Positions 1 through 6,998 of a stretch of 43,998 nucleotides of DNA are shown piece by piece. The translations under genes and the position numbers were made by a program. The stretch covers positions 27,687 to 71,684 of the forward strand of contig CAMYMC010000004.1 in assembly GCA_947259365.1 (NCBI GenBank). Direction: 5' to 3'. How positions within the stretch are numbered: position 1 is the first letter of the stretch; each line of letters starts with the position of its first letter. This DNA is from an uncultured Acidimicrobiaceae bacterium (lineage in GTDB: Bacteria; Actinomycetota; Acidimicrobiia; Spongiisociales; UBA5794). The notes under the pieces were generated by a model. That model saw nothing but the letters and a program-made list of their open reading frames with translations, had not been told where the DNA came from and searched no databases.

Positions 1-188
1 CCATCCCCACCGGAGACGACATCGCCGCCACCCCCATCACCCTCCCCGACACCGCAGACGACACCATCCCCACCGACGACGACATCTCCGCCACCCCCAT
101 CACCCTCCCCGACACCGCCACCGACACCATCCCCACCGGAGACGACACCTCCAGCAACCCCATCCCCATTCCCGACCCCGCCGACGAG
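1..188 (+). repeat. 63-bp in-frame tandem repeat, three copies
   Basis: Three consecutive 63-bp units (about 1-62, 63-125 and 126-188) each begin with accatccccacc and encode 21 residues. Units 1 and 2 are nearly identical; unit 3 diverges in its second half. The array probably continues leftwards beyond the window. Confidence 0.85.
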
Positions 189-524
189 TTGCTGCTGGCG
201 GGAATGGGCGAGCCGGGCGCCGAGCTCGGTGACGTCGCGCTCGGAGACGAGGCGGCGTTCAAGGTCGAGGCGCCTCCCCCGATGAAGATCACGGGCCCCG
301 AGGACGTTGGTGAGCTCGAGTGGAAGGCGTCGCCGGTAGAGACTGAGGCCGCGCTCGAGGTCCGAGTCGAGGAGATCGAGCCGGTCGCCGAGCCTCCGTA
401 CGAAGAATCGGAGGCGCGTGTCCTCGAGAGCATCGACATGCCCACCGAGGACCTCGAGCTTCAGGGTATCGACGAGGCGTTGACGTTCGAGGACGACGAG
501 CAGCTCGACGATCCGGGCGGCTGA
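3..524 (+). CDS. C-terminal part of an acidic repeat protein (5' end outside window)
   Basis: The reading frame is open from the left edge and stops at 522-524, so only the C-terminal ~173 residues are visible. The first 62 visible residues are three tandem 21-residue units beginning TIPT(G/D)DD and containing TPITLPDTA in the first two. The remainder is strongly acidic (many Glu/Asp, few Lys/Arg) and ends DDEQLDDPGG. I recognise no domain. Pro/Thr/Asp-rich repeats followed by an acidic tail suggest a linker or an extended surface or scaffold region. Internal alternative starts such as 189 are not convincing because the frame and repeats continue upstream. Function unknown. Confidence 0.6.
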   Translation: MPTGDDIAATPITLPDTADDTIPTDDDISATPITLPDTATDTIPTGDDTSSNPIPIPDPADELLLAGMGEPGAELGDVALGDEAAFKVEAPPPMKITGPEDVGELEWKASPVETEAALEVRVEEIEPVAEPPYEESEARVLESIDMPTEDLELQGIDEALTFEDDEQLDDPGG

Positions 525-601
525 TTGGGGAGCACCCGCCGCCGGCGTCACTGTGCATCCGCGTCACGGCCAGCTACGCGCTCGAAACCCAGGACGCTGC
601 G

Positions 602-607
602 TAGTGT
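602..607 (+). promoter_or_regulatory. Candidate -10 element (TAGTGT) for leaderless Pcm mRNA
   Basis: TAGTGT matches the actinobacterial TANNNT -10 consensus and lies 7 nt before the GTG at 615. No Shine-Dalgarno sequence precedes that GTG, so a leaderless transcript is likely. The same arrangement occurs at several other starts here. Confidence 0.45.
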
Positions 608-614
608 TGCAGTC

Positions 615-1412
615 GTGAGGCACCCGGCGCGTTTGATCGCATTGCTTCTCGCGGTGTCGGCCTGTTCCACCGGCGCCGGGAGCACCGAGGCGTCCACCGC
701 TGCTCCCGCGACTGCGCAAACCGCCGCCGCGACGACTGCTCCTCCGCCGGCCACGAGCACGGCTCCGCCGGCACCCGTCGACGACCGGTTCGACGAGCGG
801 GATGCCATGGTGCAGCTCATCGAAGACCGGGGGGTCGACGACCCCGAGGTGGCGGCGGCGATGCGCGCCGTTCCCCGGCATCGCTTCGTCCCGGATGACT
901 ACGGGCGAAGGGCCTACGGAGACCACCCCCTCCCCATCGGTCACGGTCAGACGATCTCCCAGCCCTTCATCGTGGCGTTGATGAGCGAGGCGCTCGGCGT
1001 CGAGCCCGGCGACGTCGTCCTCGAGATCGGCACCGGGTCGGGATACCAGGCGGCGGTGCTCGCCGCCATGGGGCTCGAGGTGTACACCATCGAGATCATC
1101 CCGGAGCTCTCCGAGCGCGCCGCGGGGACGCTCGGCGACCTGCGATACGACGTCGAGGTGCGCACCGCCGATGGCTACTTCGGCTGGGAGGAGCACGCCC
1201 CCTTCGACGGGATCATCGTCACCGCGGCACCCGATCACGTGCCTCAACCGCTGGTGCAGCAACTCAAGCCTGGAGCCAACATGGTCATCCCCGTCGGCCC
1301 GATCGGCGCCGTACAGACCCTGTGGCGTTTCGCCCTCGCCGAAACCGGAGACCTGCTCGCCGAGAGCCTGGGCCCGGTGACGTTCGTGCCGTTCACCCGC
1401 GCCGAGGAGTGA
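615..1412 (+). CDS. pcm: Protein-L-isoaspartate O-methyltransferase, lipoprotein-type
   Basis: SAM-dependent methyltransferase family that repairs isoaspartyl residues. The C-terminal ~215 residues carry the family signatures GHGQTISQPFIVALM and the SAM-binding VLEIGTGSGYQAAVLA, and end with the usual VPFTR segment. The GTG at 615 was chosen because it begins a clear lipoprotein signal peptide (basic start, LIALLLAVSAC lipobox) followed by a Thr/Ala/Pro-rich linker of about 45 residues; the open frame extends upstream to 525 without a better start. The oddity is the predicted export: this enzyme family normally works in the cytoplasm, where SAM is available. It ends 4 bp from the convergent neighbour. 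Enzyme family is secure; location is inferred from the signal. Confidence 0.9.
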   Translation: MRHPARLIALLLAVSACSTGAGSTEASTAAPATAQTAAATTAPPPATSTAPPAPVDDRFDERDAMVQLIEDRGVDDPEVAAAMRAVPRHRFVPDDYGRRAYGDHPLPIGHGQTISQPFIVALMSEALGVEPGDVVLEIGTGSGYQAAVLAAMGLEVYTIEIIPELSERAAGTLGDLRYDVEVRTADGYFGWEEHAPFDGIIVTAAPDHVPQPLVQQLKPGANMVIPVGPIGAVQTLWRFALAETGDLLAESLGPVTFVPFTRAEE

Positions 1413-1416
1413 CGGG

Positions 1417-3927
1417 TCAGGCCGGGGCGGGGGTGCGGCGCCCGGCGAGGAGCGCGGCTGCCGCGTAGCACGCCGCGCCGAGGAGGATGACGAACGAGAA
1501 CCCGGCGGTGAGGGCCAGAAGCGCTGAAGCAGCGGCGCTGATGACCGACACGGTGCCGTTGATGCCCCATGCCCAGGGCACGAGTTCGGGAGCGACGCCC
1601 TCGAGCCGGGCGAGGCCCCGGGGGAACATGGTGCCCATCAGGAACCCCAGCGGAACCATGGCGAGGGCTCCGGCGAGCATACGAAGCGGCAGCGGAGCGG
1701 ACAGGAGCCCGTGAGTCAGGTCGTCGAGCCAGACGCCATAGGCGATGATCGAGACGGCGAGGACCGACGCCGTCGGTCGCCACGGCAACCGCCGGGAGAG
1801 GAGACTGCCGGCACCCGACGATACGAGGATGGCGAACAGGACCACTCCCAGCGCCCTCGCCGGGTTTCCGGTGAGGAGGATGTACTGCTGAACGATCGGC
1901 AGCTCGACGAAGAGGAACCCGACGCCGAGGAGCGAGAAGTAACCGAACGTCCACCACCGCAGCCGCGTCGCGCCGGTTCGGGCCGCCCGAAGACGGCGTG
2001 ATGCCATCAGCGGGAGGACGATGAGCAGCACGGCACCGCCTGCGGACAGAACGAGCAGTGCGATGAGCACGAAGTACCCGGCGCCGCCGAACGGTTGCCA
2101 CGTCCGACCCAGGTTGTCGAGGACCTGCTCGGCCTGGGACCACTTGAAGAAGTGGCCGAAGAACGGTTGGTCGTCGGTGGGCGGCGCGATGTCGAACTCG
2201 TACGACGCGTACACGTCGGCAGGATCGCTCGGTCCCACCAGCGACACCGCCAGGGCGTGGTACTCGTCATCGGGCACGACGTTGAATCGGTTCGCCGCCG
2301 AGGAGCCAAGCCCGGGGGCGAGAACGATGTCGAAACGACGGCTCTCGGCGAAGCTCTCGATCACGGCGACGTCTGAAGGGGAGTACCCGCCCGGGCGGAC
2401 GAGAACGAGCGCGTTCGCATAGCCGCGGAGTACGACGATCGACGATGCCGGGTCCCCTCCGGACGAACGCAGCGCCGCGGCGGCGACGGCGAGGAGGCGC
2501 ATCTCCTCGCTCGGCGGCGCTTGCACCCAGCGCATGGCCGCCAGCACACCTCCCGGCTCCAGCCGGGCGAGGTACTGCTCGAACGCTTCGACGGTGAGGC
2601 GGTAGTCCTCGGCGAGGCTGTACGCGCCGGAGGCCACCGGCCGGTAGGGGGCGATGAGCGACAGGACGACGACGTCGAAGCTGTCACGCGTCCGCTCGAC
2701 ATGGGTACGCGGCTCCGACGCGACGACGGTGACCCGCCGATCCGGGTAGGGCGAGCCCGGCGTGCGGCGTGACGCCTCGACGGCGGCTCCGTTCGGCTCG
2801 ACCGCCGTCACCGAGTGGGCACCCGCGGCAAGGGCGACGAGGACGTCGAGGCCGCCCCGCGGCTCGAGCACGAGCGCACTGGCTGCCGGGCGAAGCTGGT
2901 ACGGCACCGAACCGAGCAGATAGGGGACGAAATCGGCATCGCCCGGGGCGACGCGGGGAATCGGGCTGAGATCGTCGCCGTCGAAGGTCACCCCGTCCTG
3001 GGAGGGCGGTGCGCCCGGATAGGTGAAGCTGAGGCCGGGGAGGGAGCGGATACCGTCGCTGCGGACGTGGTCGACCCTGGTGCCCCGCTCCCAGGCCGTG
3101 TCGAGCACCTCGGCGCCGGGGTAGCGCAACGCGGCGCTGAGGCCTTTGTAGGGCGAGAGCCGCATGTCGAGGAACGGTGGCGTGAGGAAGACGAGCACAA
3201 CGAGGACGGCGCCGGCGCCGGCCTCGCCGACGAGCAGGCCGCGCCCGGGCGGAGCCGCGGAGGCGAACGCGAGGGCGCCGGACGTGGCAACGGCCGCTGC
3301 GACGGCGATGATGCGCTCCCCACCGGCGACGTCGAGACCCCACAGCGCGACGAGACAGCCCATGCCCGATCCGACGAGGCTCGCCGCGTACACCCGGTGC
3401 GACCCCGCGGTGCCCTCGCCCGCCTCCGCGAGGAGCGTCCCGATCACGGCTCCACCGAAGAAAAACGGCACGGCGAGGGCCAGGTAGTACAGGGCGAGGT
3501 AGAGGATCTGCCGTCGGTCCCAGGCGATGGCGAACGAGTCGAACGGCAACGCGTTCGTCACGCCGTAGGCCAGCACCGTCGTGAGCGCCTGAGCGATGGC
3601 GAGGACCGACCATCGCCTCGGTCCGCCGCGGCCCAGTCCGGGGAAGGCCGCCAGCGCCGAGCCGCTGGCGCCGAAGCCCAGCAAGGCCATGCTCACCGTG
3701 AGGAAGGCGAAGTGATAGAACTGGGTCACCGCGAAGACGCTGATGAGGGCGATCTCGAGGATCAGCACCGCCGCCGAAGACGCGGCGACTCCGAGGGCGA
3801 CTGCGGGCCGCAGCCTCCCGTCCCCCCCGGTGCTCCCCGGCGGGGACGACCCCTCACCCGTGCGTCTCGGAGCCACGCCGCTCCCGGGTCGCGCCGTGTG
3901 GCGGGCGGACCCCGCCACCCATGACAC
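1417..3927 (-). CDS. Polytopic membrane protein with spermidine-synthase-like domain
   Basis: An 836-residue protein with three parts: an N-terminal block of hydrophobic helices from about residue 45 to 250, a central Rossmann-type methyltransferase/aminopropyltransferase-like domain, and a C-terminal block of further helices from about residue 600. The nucleotide-binding glycine-rich strand (GGLDVLVALAAGA) and following acidic turn (VEPN) are recognisable. The position where true spermidine synthases have their catalytic Asp reads VVVLSLIAPYRP, so polyamine synthesis is doubtful. Such membrane-fused spermidine-synthase-like proteins are widespread and mostly uncharacterised. The first ~40 residues are low-complexity and the real start may be further in. 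It is divergent from the hydrolase-cyclase gene at 4046. Confidence 0.8.
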   Translation of the reverse strand: MSWVAGSARHTARPGSGVAPRRTGEGSSPPGSTGGDGRLRPAVALGVAASSAAVLILEIALISVFAVTQFYHFAFLTVSMALLGFGASGSALAAFPGLGRGGPRRWSVLAIAQALTTVLAYGVTNALPFDSFAIAWDRRQILYLALYYLALAVPFFFGGAVIGTLLAEAGEGTAGSHRVYAASLVGSGMGCLVALWGLDVAGGERIIAVAAAVATSGALAFASAAPPGRGLLVGEAGAGAVLVVLVFLTPPFLDMRLSPYKGLSAALRYPGAEVLDTAWERGTRVDHVRSDGIRSLPGLSFTYPGAPPSQDGVTFDGDDLSPIPRVAPGDADFVPYLLGSVPYQLRPAASALVLEPRGGLDVLVALAAGAHSVTAVEPNGAAVEASRRTPGSPYPDRRVTVVASEPRTHVERTRDSFDVVVLSLIAPYRPVASGAYSLAEDYRLTVEAFEQYLARLEPGGVLAAMRWVQAPPSEEMRLLAVAAAALRSSGGDPASSIVVLRGYANALVLVRPGGYSPSDVAVIESFAESRRFDIVLAPGLGSSAANRFNVVPDDEYHALAVSLVGPSDPADVYASYEFDIAPPTDDQPFFGHFFKWSQAEQVLDNLGRTWQPFGGAGYFVLIALLVLSAGGAVLLIVLPLMASRRLRAARTGATRLRWWTFGYFSLLGVGFLFVELPIVQQYILLTGNPARALGVVLFAILVSSGAGSLLSRRLPWRPTASVLAVSIIAYGVWLDDLTHGLLSAPLPLRMLAGALAMVPLGFLMGTMFPRGLARLEGVAPELVPWAWGINGTVSVISAAASALLALTAGFSFVILLGAACYAAAALLAGRRTPAPA

Positions 3928-4045
3928 GGTACAGGGTCACCCGCGGGTCCCGGGACCGGTGTCCGGGGAAACGAACGGCCCTGGCAGCGGAAACGACACC
4001 GGTAGTACCGTCTCGTTCGACTCGGCCCTGATCCGGAGCGCGACC

Positions 4046-5386
4046 ATGGCGTGGGCACCCGACACCCAGTACACGAAGGCCGGCGATGTTCACATCGCCT
4101 ACCAGGTCGTCGGCGACGGCCCTATGGACCTCATCGGCGTGCCCGGATGGGTCTCCCACCTCGAGGTCCATTGGGAAGAGCCGATCGTCGCCCGCTTCTT
4201 CGAGCGGCTCGCATCGTTCAGCCGCCTCATCCTCTTCGACAAGCGCGGCACCGGGCTCTCCGATCGGGTCGCCCCCGGGTCGCTCCCCAGCCTGGAACAG
4301 CGTATGGAGGATGTGAACGCGGTGATGGATGCGGTCGGATCCGAGCGAGCGGCGCTGTTCGGCATCTCGGAGGGTGGTGCGATGTGCGCCCTCTTCGCCG
4401 CGACGTATCCGGAGCGGGTCTCGGCGCTCGTGATGTCGGGTTGTTTCCCCAAATGGATCGGCGACGACGACTACCCGTGGGCTCCTTCTCGGGCCGACCA
4501 CGAGGCGGCGATGGAGGTCTATGAGGCGCGGTGGGGCAGTCCGGTCGGCTTCAAGACGGTGGCGCCGAGTGTGGCTGACGACGAGCGATGCAAGACGTGG
4601 TGGGCACGCAACCTCCGGATGGGGGCGAGCCCGGCGGACGGGATTGCGCTATACCGCATGAACATCGAGATCGACATCCGGCCGATCCTGCCCACGATCC
4701 GGGTGCCGACGCTCATCCTGCACCGCTCGGGGGACCGGCTCATCCACGTGGGCAACTCGCGTTACATGGCAGAGCACATCGAGGAGGCCAGGTACGTCGA
4801 GCTCGACGGGATCGACCACCTCCCATGGTTCGGCGACGCGGAGACGCCGCTCGCCGAGGTCCAGGAGTTCCTGACCGGAGTCCGCCCGACCGACGCCGGC
4901 GAACGCGTGCTGGCCACGGTGGTCTTCGCCGACCTCGTGGGCTCGACGGCGCGAGCCGTGGCCGAGGGCGACTCCCGGTGGCGAGACCAGCTCGAGGCCT
5001 TCTACCAGGTCGCGAGGAGCGAGCTCGCCCGCTTCCGCGGCACGCTCGTGAACACGACCGGTGACGGTGTCGTCGCCACGTTCGATGGCCCGGCCCGAGC
5101 CGTGCGGTGTGCTCTGGCGCTGGCGGACGAGGCAAGCGCCCTGGGGACGGACGCCCGTGTCGGGGTCCACATCGGTGAGATCGAGAAGATGAACGGCGAC
5201 ATCGGGGGCCTCACCGTCCACATCGCCTCCCGGGTGACGGACCTCGCCGAGCCCGGGGAGGTGCTCGTGTCGCGCACCGTGAAGGACATCATCGCGGGGG
5301 CCGGCGTGACGTTCGAGGACCGCGGCGTCCACCCGCTCAAGGGCGTTCCCGACGCCTGGCAGGTCTTTCAGGCGTCGGCCGGCTGA
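4046..5386 (+). CDS. Alpha/beta hydrolase fused to class III adenylate/guanylate cyclase
   Basis: A 446-residue two-domain protein. Residues 1-275 form an alpha/beta hydrolase with nucleophile motif GISEGG (Ser about 108), an acid in HRSGDR and a histidine in DGIDHLPW. From about residue 290 a class III cyclase domain follows: metal-binding Asp in VVFADLVGST and in NTTGDGVVATF, and a transition-state Arg in VHIASRV. The usual Asn four residues before that Arg is His, which as I recall is common in this hydrolase-cyclase group. The cyclase would make cAMP or cGMP; the hydrolase may be the ligand-sensing part. The ATG at 4046 starts just before the conserved hydrolase N-terminus; the upstream open frame (from 3743) lies antisense to the neighbouring gene and was rejected. 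Confidence 0.9.
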   Translation: MAWAPDTQYTKAGDVHIAYQVVGDGPMDLIGVPGWVSHLEVHWEEPIVARFFERLASFSRLILFDKRGTGLSDRVAPGSLPSLEQRMEDVNAVMDAVGSERAALFGISEGGAMCALFAATYPERVSALVMSGCFPKWIGDDDYPWAPSRADHEAAMEVYEARWGSPVGFKTVAPSVADDERCKTWWARNLRMGASPADGIALYRMNIEIDIRPILPTIRVPTLILHRSGDRLIHVGNSRYMAEHIEEARYVELDGIDHLPWFGDAETPLAEVQEFLTGVRPTDAGERVLATVVFADLVGSTARAVAEGDSRWRDQLEAFYQVARSELARFRGTLVNTTGDGVVATFDGPARAVRCALALADEASALGTDARVGVHIGEIEKMNGDIGGLTVHIASRVTDLAEPGEVLVSRTVKDIIAGAGVTFEDRGVHPLKGVPDAWQVFQASAG

Positions 5387-5426
5387 CACACCCGGTGGGC
5401 GGTCGCCGCATCGGAAGCCGGAATGC

Positions 5427-5699
5427 TCAGAACCTGACTTCGAAGCCGACGAGATCGGGGTCGGGCTCGGCCAGCTCGACCGCGGCGGAGACGACGTCGG
5501 CTCCCCGTGGACCGCGCTCGAGGAAGGCGCGAAACTGTGCGATCGCCTCCGCCGGGCCCTGGGCCCATACCTCGACGGCCCCGTCCGGCAGGTTCCGGAC
5601 CCAGCCGGCAAGCCCGAGGTGGGCCGCAGTCCGACGGGTCGAGTACCGGAAGCCGACCCCCTGGACGAAGCCCGTCACCTCGGCGTGGATTGCCTCCAT
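5427..5699 (-). CDS. acyP: Acylphosphatase
   Basis: A 90-residue protein of typical acylphosphatase length that hydrolyses carboxyl-phosphate bonds. The diagnostic motif GFVQGVGFRY with the catalytic Arg is present near residue 10, and the catalytic Asn lies in GWVRNLPDG (residues 32-40). The ATG at 5699 places the motif at its usual distance from the N-terminus; longer versions of the frame run into the divergent gene. Convergent with the hydrolase-cyclase gene (40 bp between stops) and divergent from the Mth938-type gene. Confidence 0.93.
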   Translation of the reverse strand: MEAIHAEVTGFVQGVGFRYSTRRTAAHLGLAGWVRNLPDGAVEVWAQGPAEAIAQFRAFLERGPRGADVVSAAVELAEPDPDLVGFEVRF

Positions 5700-5724
5700 C
5701 GATGCCGCCCGTGTTGGCGCTGTG

Positions 5725-5730
5725 TATGTT
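5725..5730 (+). promoter_or_regulatory. Candidate -10 element (TATGTT), leaderless
   Basis: TATGTT lies exactly 6 nt before the ATG at 5737, in the 37-bp gap between two divergent genes. No Shine-Dalgarno sequence is present. Confidence 0.5.
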
Positions 5731-5736
5731 CGGAGT

Positions 5737-6084
5737 ATGGACGTCGAGTACCCGGGGTTTGGCACCATCGTCGTCGACGGAACGACGTACGACCACGATG
5801 TCGTCGTCGAGGGCGGCCTGGTGCGAGCCCGGGACAAGAAGCCGTCGAAGCACTTGCGGAGCCGTTTCGGGCACACGCCCCTGTCGGCCGAAGAAGACAT
5901 CCCTTGGTCCGGTGACCGGCTGATCATCGGAACCGGCTTCACCGGCAGCCTCCCGATCACGCGCGACCTGGCGGACGAAGCCGACGAGCGGGGGATCGAG
6001 CTGGTGACCATGCCGACCGCAGACGCATGCGCGCTGCTCCGCACGCTCGACGACGCCAATGCCGTGCTCCACGTGACGTGCTAG
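5737..6084 (+). CDS. Mth938-like domain protein (DUF498/AAMDC family)
   Basis: A 115-residue protein matching the small Mth938/AAMDC fold: the N-terminal YPGFGTIVVDG and DHDVVV strands, a conserved basic stretch (RDKKPSKHLRSRFGH), then LIIGTGFTGSL and a C-terminal ELVTMPTADACALL. The family has no settled biochemical role. The ATG at 5737 is chosen because the conserved fold begins directly there and a -10-like hexamer sits 6 nt upstream. The frame continues upstream without a stop but through the divergent acylphosphatase gene. Confidence 0.85.
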   Translation: MDVEYPGFGTIVVDGTTYDHDVVVEGGLVRARDKKPSKHLRSRFGHTPLSAEEDIPWSGDRLIIGTGFTGSLPITRDLADEADERGIELVTMPTADACALLRTLDDANAVLHVTC

Positions 6085-6169
6085 CGATCTAGCGAGACCC
6101 CGCACCGGCCAGCCGACCCCACATCGCACCCAGTGGGCGGCCGTGGTCGTACGCCGTGGCCGATTGGGT

Positions 6170-6894
6170 TCACGGTTGGAGCCGCTGTGGCTGCTGCGCC
6201 GAAGAGCGGCGGGTCACGGTCAAGGTGGCCGACCCGGGGTGGCCGGATTGCTGTGAGTCGGCTGCGGCGTGACCCGGAAGCCGTTCATGGGTCGTGTCGC
6301 CCAGCGGGGCGGTCCCGGTGAGCCGTCGATAGGCGGTGTCGAGGCTGTCGATCTCGGTGTCGGGCAGCAGTCGCGGTTTGCGGGAGAACTCACCGAGCCC
6401 CCAGGCCATGATCTCGGCGGCGTGTTCGGTGCCCCGGTTCCACCAGTCGAACGCGTGGTCGTTCCACACGTCGACACCTCGCAGCTCCTGGCGCTGCTCC
6501 GTAGTGACGTTGCGATCGACCCACGGCGTGCGCCAGCTCGTGAAGGAGCAGCTTCCTCGTGTGGTTGGTGGGGCTGGTGGAACAGACGTCGAGTCGGTAC
6601 CCGTCCCCGACCGTCTCAGCTCTGCCAGCCTTGCCCGCACAGGCCTCCCGGTCGTCGTGGAAGAACAGCTCCACGGGGGAAGGTCAAACCTGCCTGGAGG
6701 TATCGGCGACGAGCCCACTGCGCCAGCTCGAACATCTCCTGACTGCCATCCGAAACCCGGAACATCGCTTCGGTGACGTGTGGGACGGGCTCCGGCAGGG
6801 GCTCGGTCAGCGGCTCCGACGCGGTTAGTGCATCCACCCGGGGCCCATCTGCGACGCTTCGCCGATGCCGATATGTCGGCACGTTCGCCGGCAC
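6170..6894 (-). pseudogene. HExxH metalloprotease-like gene broken by two frameshifts
   Basis: One protein can be followed through three minus-strand frames. The first frame ends in FELAQWARRRYLQAGLTF. The second, after the C5 run at 6675-6679 (minus-strand reading), gives VELFFHDDREACAGKAG and the zinc motif LLLHELAHA. The third, after an extra base at 6524, gives WVDRNVTTEQRQELRGVD, then DHAFDWWNRGTEHAAEIMAW and the C-terminus. Removing one base at each site yields a continuous gluzincin-like protein with HELAHAW, a typical metalloprotease reading. The N-terminal limit is uncertain; GTG at 6894 or 6882 are candidates. It may be a real pseudogene or two single-base sequencing errors. It is divergent from the SBP gene. 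Confidence 0.65.
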
Positions 6895-6998
6895 CAGGGG
6901 GCAACGATCTGGCTCTCGACCGGGTCCCGTGCTCGTCCGGCACTGTTGGAGTGTGGTCGCTACGGTTGCGGGTGAGCCTCCGCGCAGGAGGGAGTCGC

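Noticed and set aside
1..188. 63-bp repeats as CRISPR or satellite
   Set aside because: No spacers, and the repeats are in frame with a coding sequence that continues to 524.
2815..3924. 369-codon plus-strand open frame
   Set aside because: Shadow of the membrane spermidine-synthase-like gene; charged low-complexity product without motifs.
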